Shown: positions 9,375 through 19,343, numbered from the stretch's first letter. The stretch: 64,000 nt of DNA from Saccharopolyspora galaxeae (GCF_016526145.1 NZ_JADDUE010000015.1:54168-118167); one strand, 5' to 3'. The notes: generated from the sequence alone by a model not told the origin. A program made the numbers and translations.

Positions 9375-10627
9375 CAGTCGCCCCCTGTGTTTCCGCCGTG
9401 GGTACCAGGCAGCACACCCGCATCCGGTAGCGGAACCGCCACGTGACCCCGGATGAACCCGCCATTGGCGTCGGAAAGGCTGAACGCCCCGTTGGTGTTG
9501 AAGATGAACGCCTGCAGATCGTTGAGGTAGGACACGAGCAATTCGGAGTCCGGTCCCAGATCTCGGGCGACCGGCTGGAGGTCGCCCAAGGCCGTGTGCG
9601 CTTGGTCCACCATCGGCCGGAGATCCTGGACGACCGGTCGCGCGGCGGACACGACGGGCCGTGCCGCCTGCACCGTGCTTCCCAGGTTGTCGACGGTGCC
9701 GTTGACCTTGCGCAGCACCTCCGGCAGCCGGCCCGACGCGGCGTTGAGGTTGTCCAGCGCCGGGTTCAGCTGACCGGTCAACCCGTTGACGCCGTCCATC
9801 GCGCGCTTGAGCTCGCCGGTCGTGTCCGGCAGCTGCGCGATCGCGGACTGGACGTCCGCATTGTGCTCGGACAGCACCGACAGCGTCTGCTCGCTGGCGT
9901 TCATCAGCTCGGTGAGCCGCCGGTCGTTGCGGCCGACCGCCCCGCTGATCTGGGACAACGCGGTCACCAGCTCGGCGATGTTCTGACGCCGGGTCTGCAG
10001 ATTCTGCAGTACCGGCTTGAACCGTAGCAACGTGGCGTCCGCGGCGTTGAGGCCGGCTGGCAGATTCTGCGGCGCGTTCGCCAGCGCCACGTCGGAGGTG
10101 GACAGCAGGTTGGTCACCGCTTTCCTGCTGCGCTCATCGAGGTGGTTGAGCACTTCGTCGGGCTGCCTCGGGCGCTCCGTCTGGCTCGCCGGAATGACGC
10201 CCTTCGGCGGCAGTGCCGGAGCTGGCGGACCGCCCGGGTTGATCTCCACATACATCTCGTTGAGCGGGTTGGTCGGTCGCAGGACCAAACGCGCGTTGCG
10301 ATAGACCTCGTACCCGGGTTCCAGCGACAATGTCAGCCGCGCCTTGCCGTCCCGGGTGACCTCGCTGCCGGTCACCTGTCCGACCTCGACCCCGGCGATG
10401 CGCACCTTGGGCTGCTGGTCCGGGCTCACCGCGGGAACCTGCTCGAACTCGGCCGCGATCTGGTAACGCTCCGACCAGGGCGGCAGGAACCGCTGATTGG
10501 ACAAGATCACCGACGAGCTGACCACACCGAGGACGATCACCACTGTCAGCGCGAGCAGGTTGCGTCCCAGGCCCGGAACCGTTCGGATCCGCTCCCAGAT
10601 CCTGCTGAATGAGAGCTTTTTTGTCAC
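9374..10627 (-). CDS. MCE-domain protein, fifth in operon (MceE position)
   Basis: A 417-residue protein with a membrane helix at about 22-43, an MCE domain (VRIAGVEVGQVTGSEV) and helical repeats rich in paired ARPVV / DLRPM units. In mycobacteria the fifth member is usually a lipoprotein (LprK type), but no lipobox cysteine is present here, so it is anchored by a helix instead. It starts 9 bp after the preceding stop and ends with a Gly-rich tail. Confidence 0.91.
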   Translation of the reverse strand: MTKKLSFSRIWERIRTVPGLGRNLLALTVVIVLGVVSSSVILSNQRFLPPWSERYQIAAEFEQVPAVSPDQQPKVRIAGVEVGQVTGSEVTRDGKARLTLSLEPGYEVYRNARLVLRPTNPLNEMYVEINPGGPPAPALPPKGVIPASQTERPRQPDEVLNHLDERSRKAVTNLLSTSDVALANAPQNLPAGLNAADATLLRFKPVLQNLQTRRQNIAELVTALSQISGAVGRNDRRLTELMNASEQTLSVLSEHNADVQSAIAQLPDTTGELKRAMDGVNGLTGQLNPALDNLNAASGRLPEVLRKVNGTVDNLGSTVQAARPVVSAARPVVQDLRPMVDQAHTALGDLQPVARDLGPDSELLVSYLNDLQAFIFNTNGAFSLSDANGGFIRGHVAVPLPDAGVLPGTHGGNTGGD

Positions 10628-10636
10628 GGTCGGCTC

Positions 10637-12058
10637 CTAATTCCCTTGAGGCTGGGGCGCGCCGGGCTCGGGCAGGATCTGGTCCTGCCCGGGAGACGTC
10701 GCCGGTACCGGGGCGAAGTCGTCGCCGGAGTCGTCCGGCGGCGGCAGCACCTTCAGCCCCTCGGGCAACAACCCCAGCGACTGCAGAAACTGCGCCGTGC
10801 CGGGGTTCTTACCGCCCACGGAGGAAACTCCAGCACCGAGCGCGAGACCAAGCATCCGTCCGTTCTTGTTGCCGTACTTCGACAGGTTCGCGGTGTGCGC
10901 GGCGAGGTATCCGACCTCCTCGTAGAGCTTGTGGCCGGTACCTCCATTGCCCTCGTAGGCTCCGGTGCCCTTCCACGGCGACATCACGGCGTTCGCGATC
11001 GGCCCGTTGATCCGGTCCAGCACCGGCCCGCGCACGAGATCGAGCGTCGAGGTGGCTCGGTCCGCGGTGGGTACCAGCTGGTCGACCACAGGCTGCGCGT
11101 CCTGCAACAGCGGCCGGAGTTCAGCCACCAACGGCCGGGCCTCGCGCAGGACCGGATCGGCCTCGGCCAGCACCGGACCCAGCTCCTGCACGGCGGGCCT
11201 GGCGTTGCCGGCCGTGTCCGTCAACCGGTTCAGGCTGCCGTGCAGCTCGTCCAGCCCCCTCCGCGTGCTGGTCAGCGTCTCTGGAAGAGCGGTGATCGAG
11301 TCGGTCAGCGGCCGGCGCACCGTGGACAACGTCGCGCTGACGTCACCGAGCGAGTCGATGGTGTGCCCGAGCTGCCCGTCCCGGTCGGTCAGCGTGACGG
11401 CGATCGCGTCGACGTCCGGCACGATTCCGTACAGATCCTGACCCGGGCGCGTACCCCGCGCACCGGAGAGGACCTCTCCCGCCGGGCCGAGCGTCTGCGG
11501 CGCATGTTCCAAGACGTTGCCCAGGTTCTCGCCGGCACCGGCGCGCAGGGACTCGTCCGTCAGCCGCGTCGTGTTCCGGATGCTGTCCTGAGCTCGCCCA
11601 GGTATCGCGGCGAGGATCTTGTCGAGTTCGGTGGGAACGCTGGTGCGCTCGGAGGGGATGGGTTCGCCGTCGTACTGCCCGTGCCCATCGCCTTGCTTGA
11701 GTTCGATGTAGTAGTTGCCGCCGAGCAGCGTCGTCGGCCGGATGATCGCGGACGGCGCACTACCCAGCTTGTCCGTCGTGGCACCCCAGACCTTCATCGA
11801 TACCAACGCTTTTTCGCCCTCGTCCTGCTCCACATCGGTCACCGTGCCGACGACGACACCGGCCATCTTCACCTCTGACTTGGCAGGCACCAGCCGGTAC
11901 TGGCGGTCGAACTCGGCCTGGACCTCGTCTCCGGAGGACAGCGTGGTGCCGATCCGCTCCTTCTGGTACACGCCGAACAGCACCACGAGAACCGCCACCA
12001 GCAGGACCGCCCCGATGGCCAGGGGTGAGCCGAACCTGCGCCTCTTCGCGGACATCAT
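10637..12058 (-). CDS. MCE-domain protein, fourth in operon (MceD position)
   Basis: A 473-residue protein with a membrane helix near 14-33, an MCE domain (VKMAGVVVGTVTDVEQDEGE) and a long helical region, ending in a Pro/Gly-rich tail. The start overlaps the stop of the third MCE gene by four bases. Part of the six-subunit tunnel of the Mce importer. Confidence 0.91.
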   Translation of the reverse strand: MMSAKRRRFGSPLAIGAVLLVAVLVVLFGVYQKERIGTTLSSGDEVQAEFDRQYRLVPAKSEVKMAGVVVGTVTDVEQDEGEKALVSMKVWGATTDKLGSAPSAIIRPTTLLGGNYYIELKQGDGHGQYDGEPIPSERTSVPTELDKILAAIPGRAQDSIRNTTRLTDESLRAGAGENLGNVLEHAPQTLGPAGEVLSGARGTRPGQDLYGIVPDVDAIAVTLTDRDGQLGHTIDSLGDVSATLSTVRRPLTDSITALPETLTSTRRGLDELHGSLNRLTDTAGNARPAVQELGPVLAEADPVLREARPLVAELRPLLQDAQPVVDQLVPTADRATSTLDLVRGPVLDRINGPIANAVMSPWKGTGAYEGNGGTGHKLYEEVGYLAAHTANLSKYGNKNGRMLGLALGAGVSSVGGKNPGTAQFLQSLGLLPEGLKVLPPPDDSGDDFAPVPATSPGQDQILPEPGAPQPQGN

Positions 12059-13341
12059 TGGCCACCTCCGGTGAGAATGTTCGGCAGCAGTCCGGTGCGC
12101 TGCTTGTAGACCTCACCGGGCGCCGGGTAGGGGTCTTGCCCTTGCAGCGGGTCCTTGAGCAGGCCACCGTCGGCGATGGCAGGCCCTTGCGCTGCCACCC
12201 CGACGCGAGCGCCGTGCACGCCCGGCGCGACCGAGGTGGACACCATGCTCTCGATGTTCCGGAAGAAGGCGACTACCTCGGGGCTGTATTGCGCCAGCGT
12301 GTTAACCGGCGGAGCGGCGTCGGTCAACGCACGGGACAGCGGCGGTACCAGCGGACGCGCGTCTGCCACCGTCTGGGTCAGGTCCTCGACCGCGGGCTCG
12401 GCCTTGTCGGCCACGCCGGGAACCATGTCCAACGGCTTCCGGCCCTCGCGCAATACCCCGCGCACGTCGGGGGTCGCCGATCCCAGCGCCGAGGCACCGG
12501 AGCGGATGTCAGACACCGCGGAGCGGACATCGCCCAGCGGCTCGTCCAGCGAGTCGAGGCCGGTACGGGCCTCATTCAGCGTCGCGGGCAGCGCCTTGAG
12601 GCTGTCTTGCAGCGGCGCTCCGCGGTCCACGGCGGCGGCCCCGGCCGTGTCGCCGACCTCCCGCACGAGATCCGCCAGTTCCCGCTCCCGGCCGTTCAGC
12701 GAGCCCACCAGATCGTCGGCGCGGTGCAACAGCCCGGGCAGATCCGTCTGCGGATCGCTCAACGTTTCCGACGTGTTGCCGAGTCCGCGCAGGATTTCAG
12801 GAGCTTTGGCGGCCATGTCGTTGATATCCTGACCGTGCCCCGCTCCCCCGCTCCCGACCTCGCGGAGGGTGCCGGTCAGCGCCTCGCGGGTCTTCGGATC
12901 AAGCGCATCCAGCACGTTGTCGAGATCGGCCGAGCCAACGTTGCGTTCCGCCGGGATCGTCTGACCGCCGAGCCGGCCGGACTCTTGATGCCCGCGGTCG
13001 ATCTCCACGAACTTCTTGGCCAGCGCCGACTGGTCCCAGATCTGGGCCCTGGCGTCCTTGTAGACCGGCACCCGCCCGTCCAGTTCCAAGGTCACCACGG
13101 CATGTCCGTTCTCGTAGCTCAGGTCCGACACTTCCCCGATCCGGGAGCTGTTCTCCCGGACGTCGTTGCCCACCTTCAGCGAGGCACCGACGTGATCGAA
13201 CTCGGCCCGGACCGTCGTCACCGGCGTTCCGGGCAGACCCGAGCTGGCCGTGACCCCGACGAACACGAACCCGCCCAGGACGACCAAGCCGACCAGACCG
13301 GCCAGGAACGACCGAGTCGTCGGTCGTGACACCGCTGCCAT
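12055..13341 (-). CDS. MCE-domain protein, third in operon (MceC position)
   Basis: A 428-residue protein with a membrane helix at about 10-30, an MCE domain and a helical region with alternating leucines. It shares its first base with the stop of the second MCE gene and overlaps the fourth by four bases, so the genes are translationally coupled. The C-terminus has a PGEVYKQRTGLLPNIL segment; short proline-rich tails of this kind end several of these subunits. Confidence 0.91.
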   Translation of the reverse strand: MAAVSRPTTRSFLAGLVGLVVLGGFVFVGVTASSGLPGTPVTTVRAEFDHVGASLKVGNDVRENSSRIGEVSDLSYENGHAVVTLELDGRVPVYKDARAQIWDQSALAKKFVEIDRGHQESGRLGGQTIPAERNVGSADLDNVLDALDPKTREALTGTLREVGSGGAGHGQDINDMAAKAPEILRGLGNTSETLSDPQTDLPGLLHRADDLVGSLNGRERELADLVREVGDTAGAAAVDRGAPLQDSLKALPATLNEARTGLDSLDEPLGDVRSAVSDIRSGASALGSATPDVRGVLREGRKPLDMVPGVADKAEPAVEDLTQTVADARPLVPPLSRALTDAAPPVNTLAQYSPEVVAFFRNIESMVSTSVAPGVHGARVGVAAQGPAIADGGLLKDPLQGQDPYPAPGEVYKQRTGLLPNILTGGGQ

Positions 13342-14762
13342 CAGCGTCCTCCAAGAAGTTGGTCGACCAGCGCGGTCTCCTGCGAGAGTTCGAGCCCCGT
13401 CGCGCTGCCATCACCGTTGGCCGCCGGGCCGCCGGGCGCCGGAGCGTCCGGCTTCAAGCCGCCGTCCTCCGGAGAACCGGTAAGCCCGGGGATGCTCGGC
13501 AACCCCGGGAGTGGCGGGGGCACACCGGGAACTCCCGGGATCGGTAGTTCCGGCGCCGGGCGCGGACCGGGCTGCCCCGGCGGACCGACTCCCACACCGG
13601 GGTACTGCAGCAAGCTCTGCGGCGTCGTCACCACGAATGCGCGGAAGTAGTTGCCCAAGCCGTCCCGGCCGTTGGTGGACATCGCCCAGTACTTGATGAA
13701 GTCCAGCGCCGTGCCCATCGCCGGCGTCAGATCGCCGACCAGCCGGTGCGCGGAGGAACTCACCCCCGGAAGTTGCTCCACACCGGGTTTGAGTTCCCGG
13801 ACGGCAGGCGCGGCCTGGTCGAGCAGCGCCTTGCCCTTGTCCAACACCGGCGGCAGGGAAGCAAGCGCCGGATCCGCGGCGTCGGCGAACTTGTCCAGCT
13901 CGTCGGTGATCTCCGTCAGGTTGTCGGTCACCGGCCGGACGTCACGCAACGCGGGCGTGGCCTGTTCGGCGACCCCGGATACTTCGGAGAGCACGTTCCT
14001 GGCCTTTTCCAGGGTTCCGGGAAGCTGAGCCAGCGAGTCCTTTGTGGCTTGTCGCTGAGCGGCCACCGACGCCAGCAACTGCTTGCCGGACTCCACCGCC
14101 TTATCGAGGTTCCCGCCGTTCTGCTCGGCCAGCGCCTTGGCGACCGGGCTCGTGCGATCCACGAGCTGTCCGAGCACCTCGTTCTGCTGCTCCAGCACGG
14201 ACCCCAGCCGCTGGGTGTCCTGCAACGCCGGGGCCAGCGCCTTGAGAGCCTCGTCGATGTTGGCGCCCTGCCCGGCCGTACCTTCGCCCAGGGTGGTGAC
14301 CAGGGCGGCGAGCGCGGTGCTGGAAGGATCGTCGAGCGAGTTGAGCACCTCGTCAAGGTCCACCGCACGGGTGGCGCGGTCCGCACGGATCTCCATCGGC
14401 TCCGGCAGCTCAGGAGCCCCGGGCGAACCGCGGTTGAGGTCGATGAACCGCTCGCCGAGCAACGTCACCGGGCGGATCTTCGCGCTCGCGTCGCTGTGCA
14501 GGGGAAGCACTGAACGGTCGATGCGCATCTTGACCGCCGCTTGACCGTTGCGCAGCTCGATGGACTCGATTTGGCCGACTTCGACGCCGTCGAGCCGGAC
14601 GAGGTTCCCCGGGATCATCGGACTGGCGTTGGCGAACATCACCGTCAACGGGACGTCCTTGTCCTCGTCGAAGCGCGTCACGGCGACCCCGGTGGCCACC
14701 ACGGTGGCGACCGCGGCGAGCACCAGTCCGATCCGAATTCCGGCGTGCTTGAAGAATCTCAT
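13341..14762 (-). CDS. MCE-domain protein, second in operon (MceB position)
   Basis: A 473-residue protein with an N-terminal helix (about 8-26), an MCE domain with VRLDGVEVGQIESIEL and the conserved LLGERFIDL strand, a helical stalk, and a striking proline-glycine tail (about 395-450, repeats such as PGVPGVPPPLPGLP). It overlaps both neighbours (ATGA at 14759-14762). The long flexible tail is extracytoplasmic and may reach into the cell wall. Confidence 0.91.
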   Translation of the reverse strand: MRFFKHAGIRIGLVLAAVATVVATGVAVTRFDEDKDVPLTVMFANASPMIPGNLVRLDGVEVGQIESIELRNGQAAVKMRIDRSVLPLHSDASAKIRPVTLLGERFIDLNRGSPGAPELPEPMEIRADRATRAVDLDEVLNSLDDPSSTALAALVTTLGEGTAGQGANIDEALKALAPALQDTQRLGSVLEQQNEVLGQLVDRTSPVAKALAEQNGGNLDKAVESGKQLLASVAAQRQATKDSLAQLPGTLEKARNVLSEVSGVAEQATPALRDVRPVTDNLTEITDELDKFADAADPALASLPPVLDKGKALLDQAAPAVRELKPGVEQLPGVSSSAHRLVGDLTPAMGTALDFIKYWAMSTNGRDGLGNYFRAFVVTTPQSLLQYPGVGVGPPGQPGPRPAPELPIPGVPGVPPPLPGLPSIPGLTGSPEDGGLKPDAPAPGGPAANGDGSATGLELSQETALVDQLLGGR

Positions 14763-15994
14763 CGGGGTGCACTCCCATTCGCGTCGACCCAGGCTTGACC
14801 GGATGCCATACCCGGCGCGGGACGCGAGTTCGGCCCGCCCTTGAGGCCCACGTTCGCTCCGGGGTTGTCGTCGAGGACGCTCGGACTGACTTGAACCGCC
14901 CCGTGGAAGTAGTGGCCTTGCGAGTCGTAGTTCGCGAACGCCGCGCTCCAGTTGCTCAGCCAGCCCATGAGGTCCGGGGTGTAGGGCCGGAGGAACTGCA
15001 CGGCTGGGTTGAGCTGGTCCAACGCCTGGGTCACGCCGGGCACCGTGCCGTGGGCGCTGTCCAGCAGGTCGGGCGTGCGCTGCAGCAACTCATTCGCGGA
15101 GGTCAACGTCGGTCGCAGATCGCTGATCGCTGGCCGCAGATCCCGCAACAGCGGACTCAGGTTTTGCGACACCGACTTCAGCTGCTGAGTCGCTGGCCGC
15201 AGATCCCGCAACAGCGGCACCGTTTCGTCGACTGCTTCGGGAACACCGTCCATCGTCCGCTTCGCTGAGTCCAATGTGGACGGTAGCTCGCCCAATGCCT
15301 GCTTCAGTTGCTGTTGCTCGGCGGACATCGTGCCGGTGGCAGCGGTCAGATCGCGCACGATCTTTTCGAGTTCCGCCTGCCTGCCCGCCACCGGCTCCAT
15401 CATCGTCCGCAGGTCGCGGATAAGGCGCTGGATCGCCGGGCCGTCCTGCCCTACGGCCTTCAGAACCTCGCCGAGTTCCTGGACCGCGGGCCCGGCAGCG
15501 TTGAGTGTCGCCTGGATGTCCTGCGGATGATCTTTTAGCTGCTGATTCAGCTGTTGCACGGTGGATTTCACGTGTTTGCGGGTGGGGCCATCGAGTGCGG
15601 CCAGCACCTGTTCCAGCTCGACCTGCTCGGAGCCGGCTTGCACGAGGCTTCCGGACGGAATCTCGGGGTTGCCCTCCGGCCCGGGTAGCAGCCTGATCAC
15701 GCGCTCGCCGAGCAGGCCCCGCCATTCGATCTGTGCTTTGGTTCCCGAGTACAGCGGTGCGTGGTCGTCGTCAACCGATACCGTCACCAACGCCTTGCCA
15801 TCCCGGGCTTGCAGCCCGGTGACCTCGCCGACCGCCTTCCCGTCGACCTCGACCCGCGATCCTTCCAGGAGGTTCGCCGCGTTGGGCATAACCAGCTGGA
15901 GCTCGTAGTCGTCGCTGCCCGCCGCCCAGGCGAACCCGCCGAGGGCGAGAGCCGCGACGACCACGGCGGCTCCCCACTTCACCACTCGGCGCAT
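14759..15994 (-). CDS. MCE-domain protein, first in operon (MceA position)
   Basis: A 411-residue protein starting at ATG 15994, where MRRVVKWG leads into a membrane helix (about 8-26). The MCE domain follows (VDGKAVGEVTGLQ, then LLGERVIRLLPG), with a helical stalk rich in LRDLRPA units. The start lies just two bases from the stop of the MceG-like ATPase gene (TGAGATG), so the ATPase and the tunnel are coupled. A longer frame from 16099 lies inside the ATPase gene and is not needed. Confidence 0.92.
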   Translation of the reverse strand: MRRVVKWGAAVVVAALALGGFAWAAGSDDYELQLVMPNAANLLEGSRVEVDGKAVGEVTGLQARDGKALVTVSVDDDHAPLYSGTKAQIEWRGLLGERVIRLLPGPEGNPEIPSGSLVQAGSEQVELEQVLAALDGPTRKHVKSTVQQLNQQLKDHPQDIQATLNAAGPAVQELGEVLKAVGQDGPAIQRLIRDLRTMMEPVAGRQAELEKIVRDLTAATGTMSAEQQQLKQALGELPSTLDSAKRTMDGVPEAVDETVPLLRDLRPATQQLKSVSQNLSPLLRDLRPAISDLRPTLTSANELLQRTPDLLDSAHGTVPGVTQALDQLNPAVQFLRPYTPDLMGWLSNWSAAFANYDSQGHYFHGAVQVSPSVLDDNPGANVGLKGGPNSRPAPGMASGQAWVDANGSAPR

Positions 15995-15995
15995 C

Positions 15996-16808
15996 TCAAT
16001 CCATTCCCAATGGGCCGACCGAGTCCCCGGCGAGGAATTGCCGCACGAACGGATCGTCCGACGCGAATGCTTCCGCCGCGGGCCCGTAGTACACCACACG
16101 CCCCTGCCAGATCAGGCCGACGTAATCGCTCACCTTCCGTGCCGTCCTGATGTCGTGGGTGACCACGACATAGGTGCCCCGATCCTCGCTGTGAATCTTG
16201 AGAATCACATCGTTGAGCAAGCTGGTGCGGACCGGGTCGAGCCCCGAGTCCGGCTCGTCGAACAGCACGATCTCCGGATTCAGCACCAGCGCCCTGGCGA
16301 AGCCGGCACGCTTTTTCATGCCACCTGAAATCTCGCTGGGGAATTTCTTCCACGCTGCTTCCAGGCCGACCTCTTTGAGTCGGTAGGTGACAATCTCGCC
16401 AACATCCTTCTCGGGCATTTCGGTGTGCTTGCGAAGCGGGAACGCCACATTGTCGTACACGTTCATGGAGCCGAACAGGGCCCCGTCCTGGAACAGCACA
16501 CCGAACCGCTTGCGCAGCTTGGCCCGTTCCCGCTCCTCGATTCGCCAGATGTCCTTCCCGAACACGCTGACCATGCCGGCATCCGGTTCCAGCAGGCCCA
16601 CCATGTGCTTGAGCAGAACACTCTTTCCGGTGCCCGAGGGGCCGAGGATCGTGGTGATCGCACCCGGCTTGAAATCCAGGCTCAGACCATTCATCACCTG
16701 GAAAGAACCGAAGGACTTGTACACATCGCGCACCGACGCGATCTTCCCGTCACCGTTCGCTTCGGCACTCACCGCCGACGACATGACTTCGGTGTCTTGT
16801 AAATCCAT
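15996..16808 (-). CDS. MceG-like ABC transporter ATPase
   Basis: A 270-residue ABC ATPase that powers Mce lipid import. Walker A GPSGTGKS is at 56-63; the signature is ISGGMKKR rather than LSGGQ, as in MlaF/MceG; Walker B is VLFDEPDSGLDP; and a switch histidine follows in THDIR. The start is ATG 16808 behind GAGGAG. In mycobacteria the MceG gene is unlinked from mce loci; here it sits between the permeases and the first MCE gene, so this system is self-contained. The C-terminus has the short extension seen in MceG. Confidence 0.95.
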   Translation of the reverse strand: MDLQDTEVMSSAVSAEANGDGKIASVRDVYKSFGSFQVMNGLSLDFKPGAITTILGPSGTGKSVLLKHMVGLLEPDAGMVSVFGKDIWRIEERERAKLRKRFGVLFQDGALFGSMNVYDNVAFPLRKHTEMPEKDVGEIVTYRLKEVGLEAAWKKFPSEISGGMKKRAGFARALVLNPEIVLFDEPDSGLDPVRTSLLNDVILKIHSEDRGTYVVVTHDIRTARKVSDYVGLIWQGRVVYYGPAAEAFASDDPFVRQFLAGDSVGPLGMD

Positions 16809-16837
16809 CAAAGACTCCTCAACTCAGCCACGTTTCC

Positions 16838-17695
16838 CTAATTGGCAATCGGCGTCTGGATCGTGGTGCCGAAGAAGAACTGGTACAGGATGGCAGCCGC
16901 AGCGCTGACGATGATCATGTTGACCATCATCGACTTCGCCGTATTGACCCCGACTCCGACAGGACCACCGGACGAGGTGTAGCCGTAATAGCAGCCGACC
17001 AGAGTGATCAAGGTGGCCAGGATCATCGCCCAGATCAGCGCATACAATAGGTCGATCGGCGCCTGGAAGGACCAGAAGATGTTGGTGTAAGCACCAGGAG
17101 AAGTGGTGTCGAGCATCAGCTGGGTGACCGTCCAGGAACCGATGAACTGACATCCCATCCCGGTCAGGAACAAGAACGGTGCCGTGATCCACATGGCCCA
17201 GAGCCTGGTGCCGGCCAGGTAGGCGCGGGAGTGGATGCCCATCACTTCCAGCGCGTCGATCTCGTCGCTGATGCGCATCGATCCGATCTCCGCGACGTAG
17301 CCGCAGCCGACCTTCGCCGCAAGAATCCAGCCCCACATCGAGGTACCGTCGGCCTTCAGGTCACCGACGGCGTTGAAGACCCCGACGTAGTCCGACGCGC
17401 CGAACTGGTCGAGGATGTAGCTGCCCTGCAGTCCCGTCTCCCCGCCGATGGCGAACGCCATGAACCAGATGACCAGGCTGCTCGACCGGATGAGAATCGC
17501 CGACTGCCGGATGACCTCGGACAGGTAGAGGCCGATGGCGAGTGGCATCTCCACCAATACCCGGGCGCTGAACGAGGCGATGTTCCCAACGGTGGTGAAC
17601 GTAGTAAAGAACAAGATGGGCGGACGTTTCCGCTGTTCCGACCCGCGCCAGCGCAGAACGTTGCGCGGAGCCGGCTGCGCGCTTTGGATGGCCAT
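16838..17695 (-). CDS. YrbE/MlaE-family permease, second copy (YrbEB position)
   Basis: A 285-residue integral membrane protein with five to six helices and the MlaE-family conserved core around KVGCGYVAEIGSMRISDEID, ALEVMGI and a C-terminal GGPVGVGVNTAKS segment. It pairs with the first YrbE to form the membrane channel driven by the MceG-like ATPase. It starts 10 bp after the YrbEA stop, with AAGGAA upstream, and lies 29 bp before the ATPase. Confidence 0.94.
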   Translation of the reverse strand: MAIQSAQPAPRNVLRWRGSEQRKRPPILFFTTFTTVGNIASFSARVLVEMPLAIGLYLSEVIRQSAILIRSSSLVIWFMAFAIGGETGLQGSYILDQFGASDYVGVFNAVGDLKADGTSMWGWILAAKVGCGYVAEIGSMRISDEIDALEVMGIHSRAYLAGTRLWAMWITAPFLFLTGMGCQFIGSWTVTQLMLDTTSPGAYTNIFWSFQAPIDLLYALIWAMILATLITLVGCYYGYTSSGGPVGVGVNTAKSMMVNMIIVSAAAAILYQFFFGTTIQTPIAN

Positions 17696-17705
17696 CCGGG
17701 ATTCC

Positions 17706-18551
17706 TTATCTCAGCATCATCAGGTTGGGGTTCAACCCCTGAGCAATGGCGTTGAAGAAGAAGTTGAACACCCACACCAGCGCGAAGGAGATGACGACCG
17801 CCTGGTTGACGGCACGGCCGACGCCTTCCGGGCCACCGCCGGCGTTGAGCCCCTTGTAACTGCAGACGACGCCGATCATCAACCCGCTCAGCAGCGTCTT
17901 CAGTTCCGCGCCCCAAATGTCGGCGGCGTAGAGGTTGTGGAACATGCTGTCCATGTAGGCGCCCGATGTGGTGTCCCCTAGCGCACCCACCGCCAGCAGG
18001 CCGAGGAAGATACCTACGAACGACGCGAGGAAGTTCAGCAGAGCACACAAGATTGCGGTCGAGATCACCCGCGGAACCACCAGCATCCGGATCGGATCGA
18101 GCCCCAGAACTTTGAGGGCGTCGAGTTCTTCCCTGGCCTTGCGGGCTCCCAGGTCCGAGGTGATGGAGGTACCGATGACACCGGCCACAACCATCCCGAC
18201 CATCCAGGTGGCGATCTCGCGGATGTCCGCCATCACCCAGAAGGACCCCATCCGGTTCGCCGCGCCGAGTAGCACCAGCAATCCGACGCCCATGACGCAG
18301 ATAAGGAATCCGAACCCCGCCATGGAGAACGTCGCCGGCCAGAAGCAGAGCTTCAGCGCGGCGTACATCTCATCGACGGTGTCCTTCCAATACCCGCGCG
18401 GGTAGCGGACGGCGCTGTAGACGACCTTGCCGAGCAGCTGGCACATCTGCCCGATCTCCAGCACGACGTTGCGCACCGGCCCGGGGACGGACCCGACGGC
18501 CCGGTCCACCGTCCGCGACCCCGACTTCTCGCCTTTGTCCACAGTGGTCAT
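17706..18551 (-). CDS. YrbE/MlaE-family permease, first copy (YrbEA position)
   Basis: A 281-residue MlaE-type permease. The core TSDLGARKAREELDAL, with VLGLDPIRMLVVPR, is diagnostic. A basic N-terminal region of about 50 residues precedes the helices. I chose ATG 18551 behind GGGAG; a frame from 18590 adds residues with no family support. It begins the transporter part of the operon, 116 bp after the SCP2-like gene. Confidence 0.94.
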   Translation of the reverse strand: MTTVDKGEKSGSRTVDRAVGSVPGPVRNVVLEIGQMCQLLGKVVYSAVRYPRGYWKDTVDEMYAALKLCFWPATFSMAGFGFLICVMGVGLLVLLGAANRMGSFWVMADIREIATWMVGMVVAGVIGTSITSDLGARKAREELDALKVLGLDPIRMLVVPRVISTAILCALLNFLASFVGIFLGLLAVGALGDTTSGAYMDSMFHNLYAADIWGAELKTLLSGLMIGVVCSYKGLNAGGGPEGVGRAVNQAVVISFALVWVFNFFFNAIAQGLNPNLMMLR

Positions 18552-18667
18552 TCGTGCTCCCTGATAATCGCCGCGGGAAATCCTGAGCACGGCCGACCGC
18601 GCCCGGAAGGGTGTGCTGGTCCGTGGTGCAGGCGCGAGGGCTGCAGGCGGCGGATCGGCGCGCTCAT

Positions 18668-19096
18668 CTACTTCACCGCGTCGACCAGATCTTCGCGCCC
18701 GGCGTCGCGCAAGATCTTCTCGTAGGTGGCGAACAGCGGTTTGGTGTACGGCAAGATCTTCATAACGGCCGACACCTTGCCCTTGTTGCGGATCTGGCCC
18801 TTGGCCATCGCCAGCGCGACGTTGACCTTGCCGAGCCAGAAGCGATGCGCGACATCGGCTTCCATGTCGAGTTCAGCATCGATCGCGCTGGTGACCTTGG
18901 TGTCGTCGTTCTCGCCGAGCTGCACGACGCCCTCGCCGAAATCGATCACGATCATCGACGTCGGATCAGTCTGGTTCAGCTTGAGCACCGAGCCCACCTT
19001 GCGGAGCTTGGGACCGAGTTCCGGGTCCTCCATGCTCACTTTGAAGATCCGTCCGACGTACTGGTAGACCTCGGATTCGTCCTTGAAAACGCCCAT
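18668..19096 (-). CDS. SCP2 sterol-carrier-like protein
   Basis: A soluble protein of about 142 residues with the sterol carrier protein 2 fold: an amphipathic helical start, a beta segment (PTSMIVIDFGEGVVQLGE), DAELDMEADVAHRFW, then GKVSAVMKILPYTKPLFATY. Such proteins bind lipids, sterols or acyl-CoAs. Position between the P450/ferredoxin pair and the Mce permeases suggests that it hands an imported hydrophobic substrate to the oxygenase. The start could also be ATG 19105; I prefer 19096 because AGGG has better spacing to it. Confidence 0.85.
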   Translation of the reverse strand: MGVFKDESEVYQYVGRIFKVSMEDPELGPKLRKVGSVLKLNQTDPTSMIVIDFGEGVVQLGENDDTKVTSAIDAELDMEADVAHRFWLGKVNVALAMAKGQIRNKGKVSAVMKILPYTKPLFATYEKILRDAGREDLVDAVK

Positions 19097-19148
19097 GATT
19101 GGCATCCCTGCTTCGGTTGCGGCAGTCAGTTCGGGGTCCGGAGACCGA

Positions 19149-19343
19149 TCAGTCCTCGTGCAGCGAGATCGCTCGTTCCGGGCAGACGTCGACCGCCTTG
19201 CGGGCGTCCTCCGCCAAGTCAGGGCCGACTTCGTCGACGAGGACGAAGGAGGCCCCCTCGTCGTCCACGTCGAACAGGTCCGGTGCACGCGCGACACACC
19301 GCGCGTGGCCCGAGCACTTGTCCGGGTCGATCGAAAGACGCAT
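19149..19343 (-). CDS. Single-cluster ferredoxin partner of the P450
   Basis: A 64-residue ferredoxin with CSGHARC near residues 10-16 and a distal CPERAI cysteine, the three-cysteine pattern of a 3Fe-4S ferredoxin used by actinobacterial P450s. Its ATG overlaps the P450 stop codon (TGATG), so the two are co-translated. It should pass electrons from the ferredoxin reductase at 25175-26389 to the P450. Confidence 0.93.
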   Translation of the reverse strand: MRLSIDPDKCSGHARCVARAPDLFDVDDEGASFVLVDEVGPDLAEDARKAVDVCPERAISLHED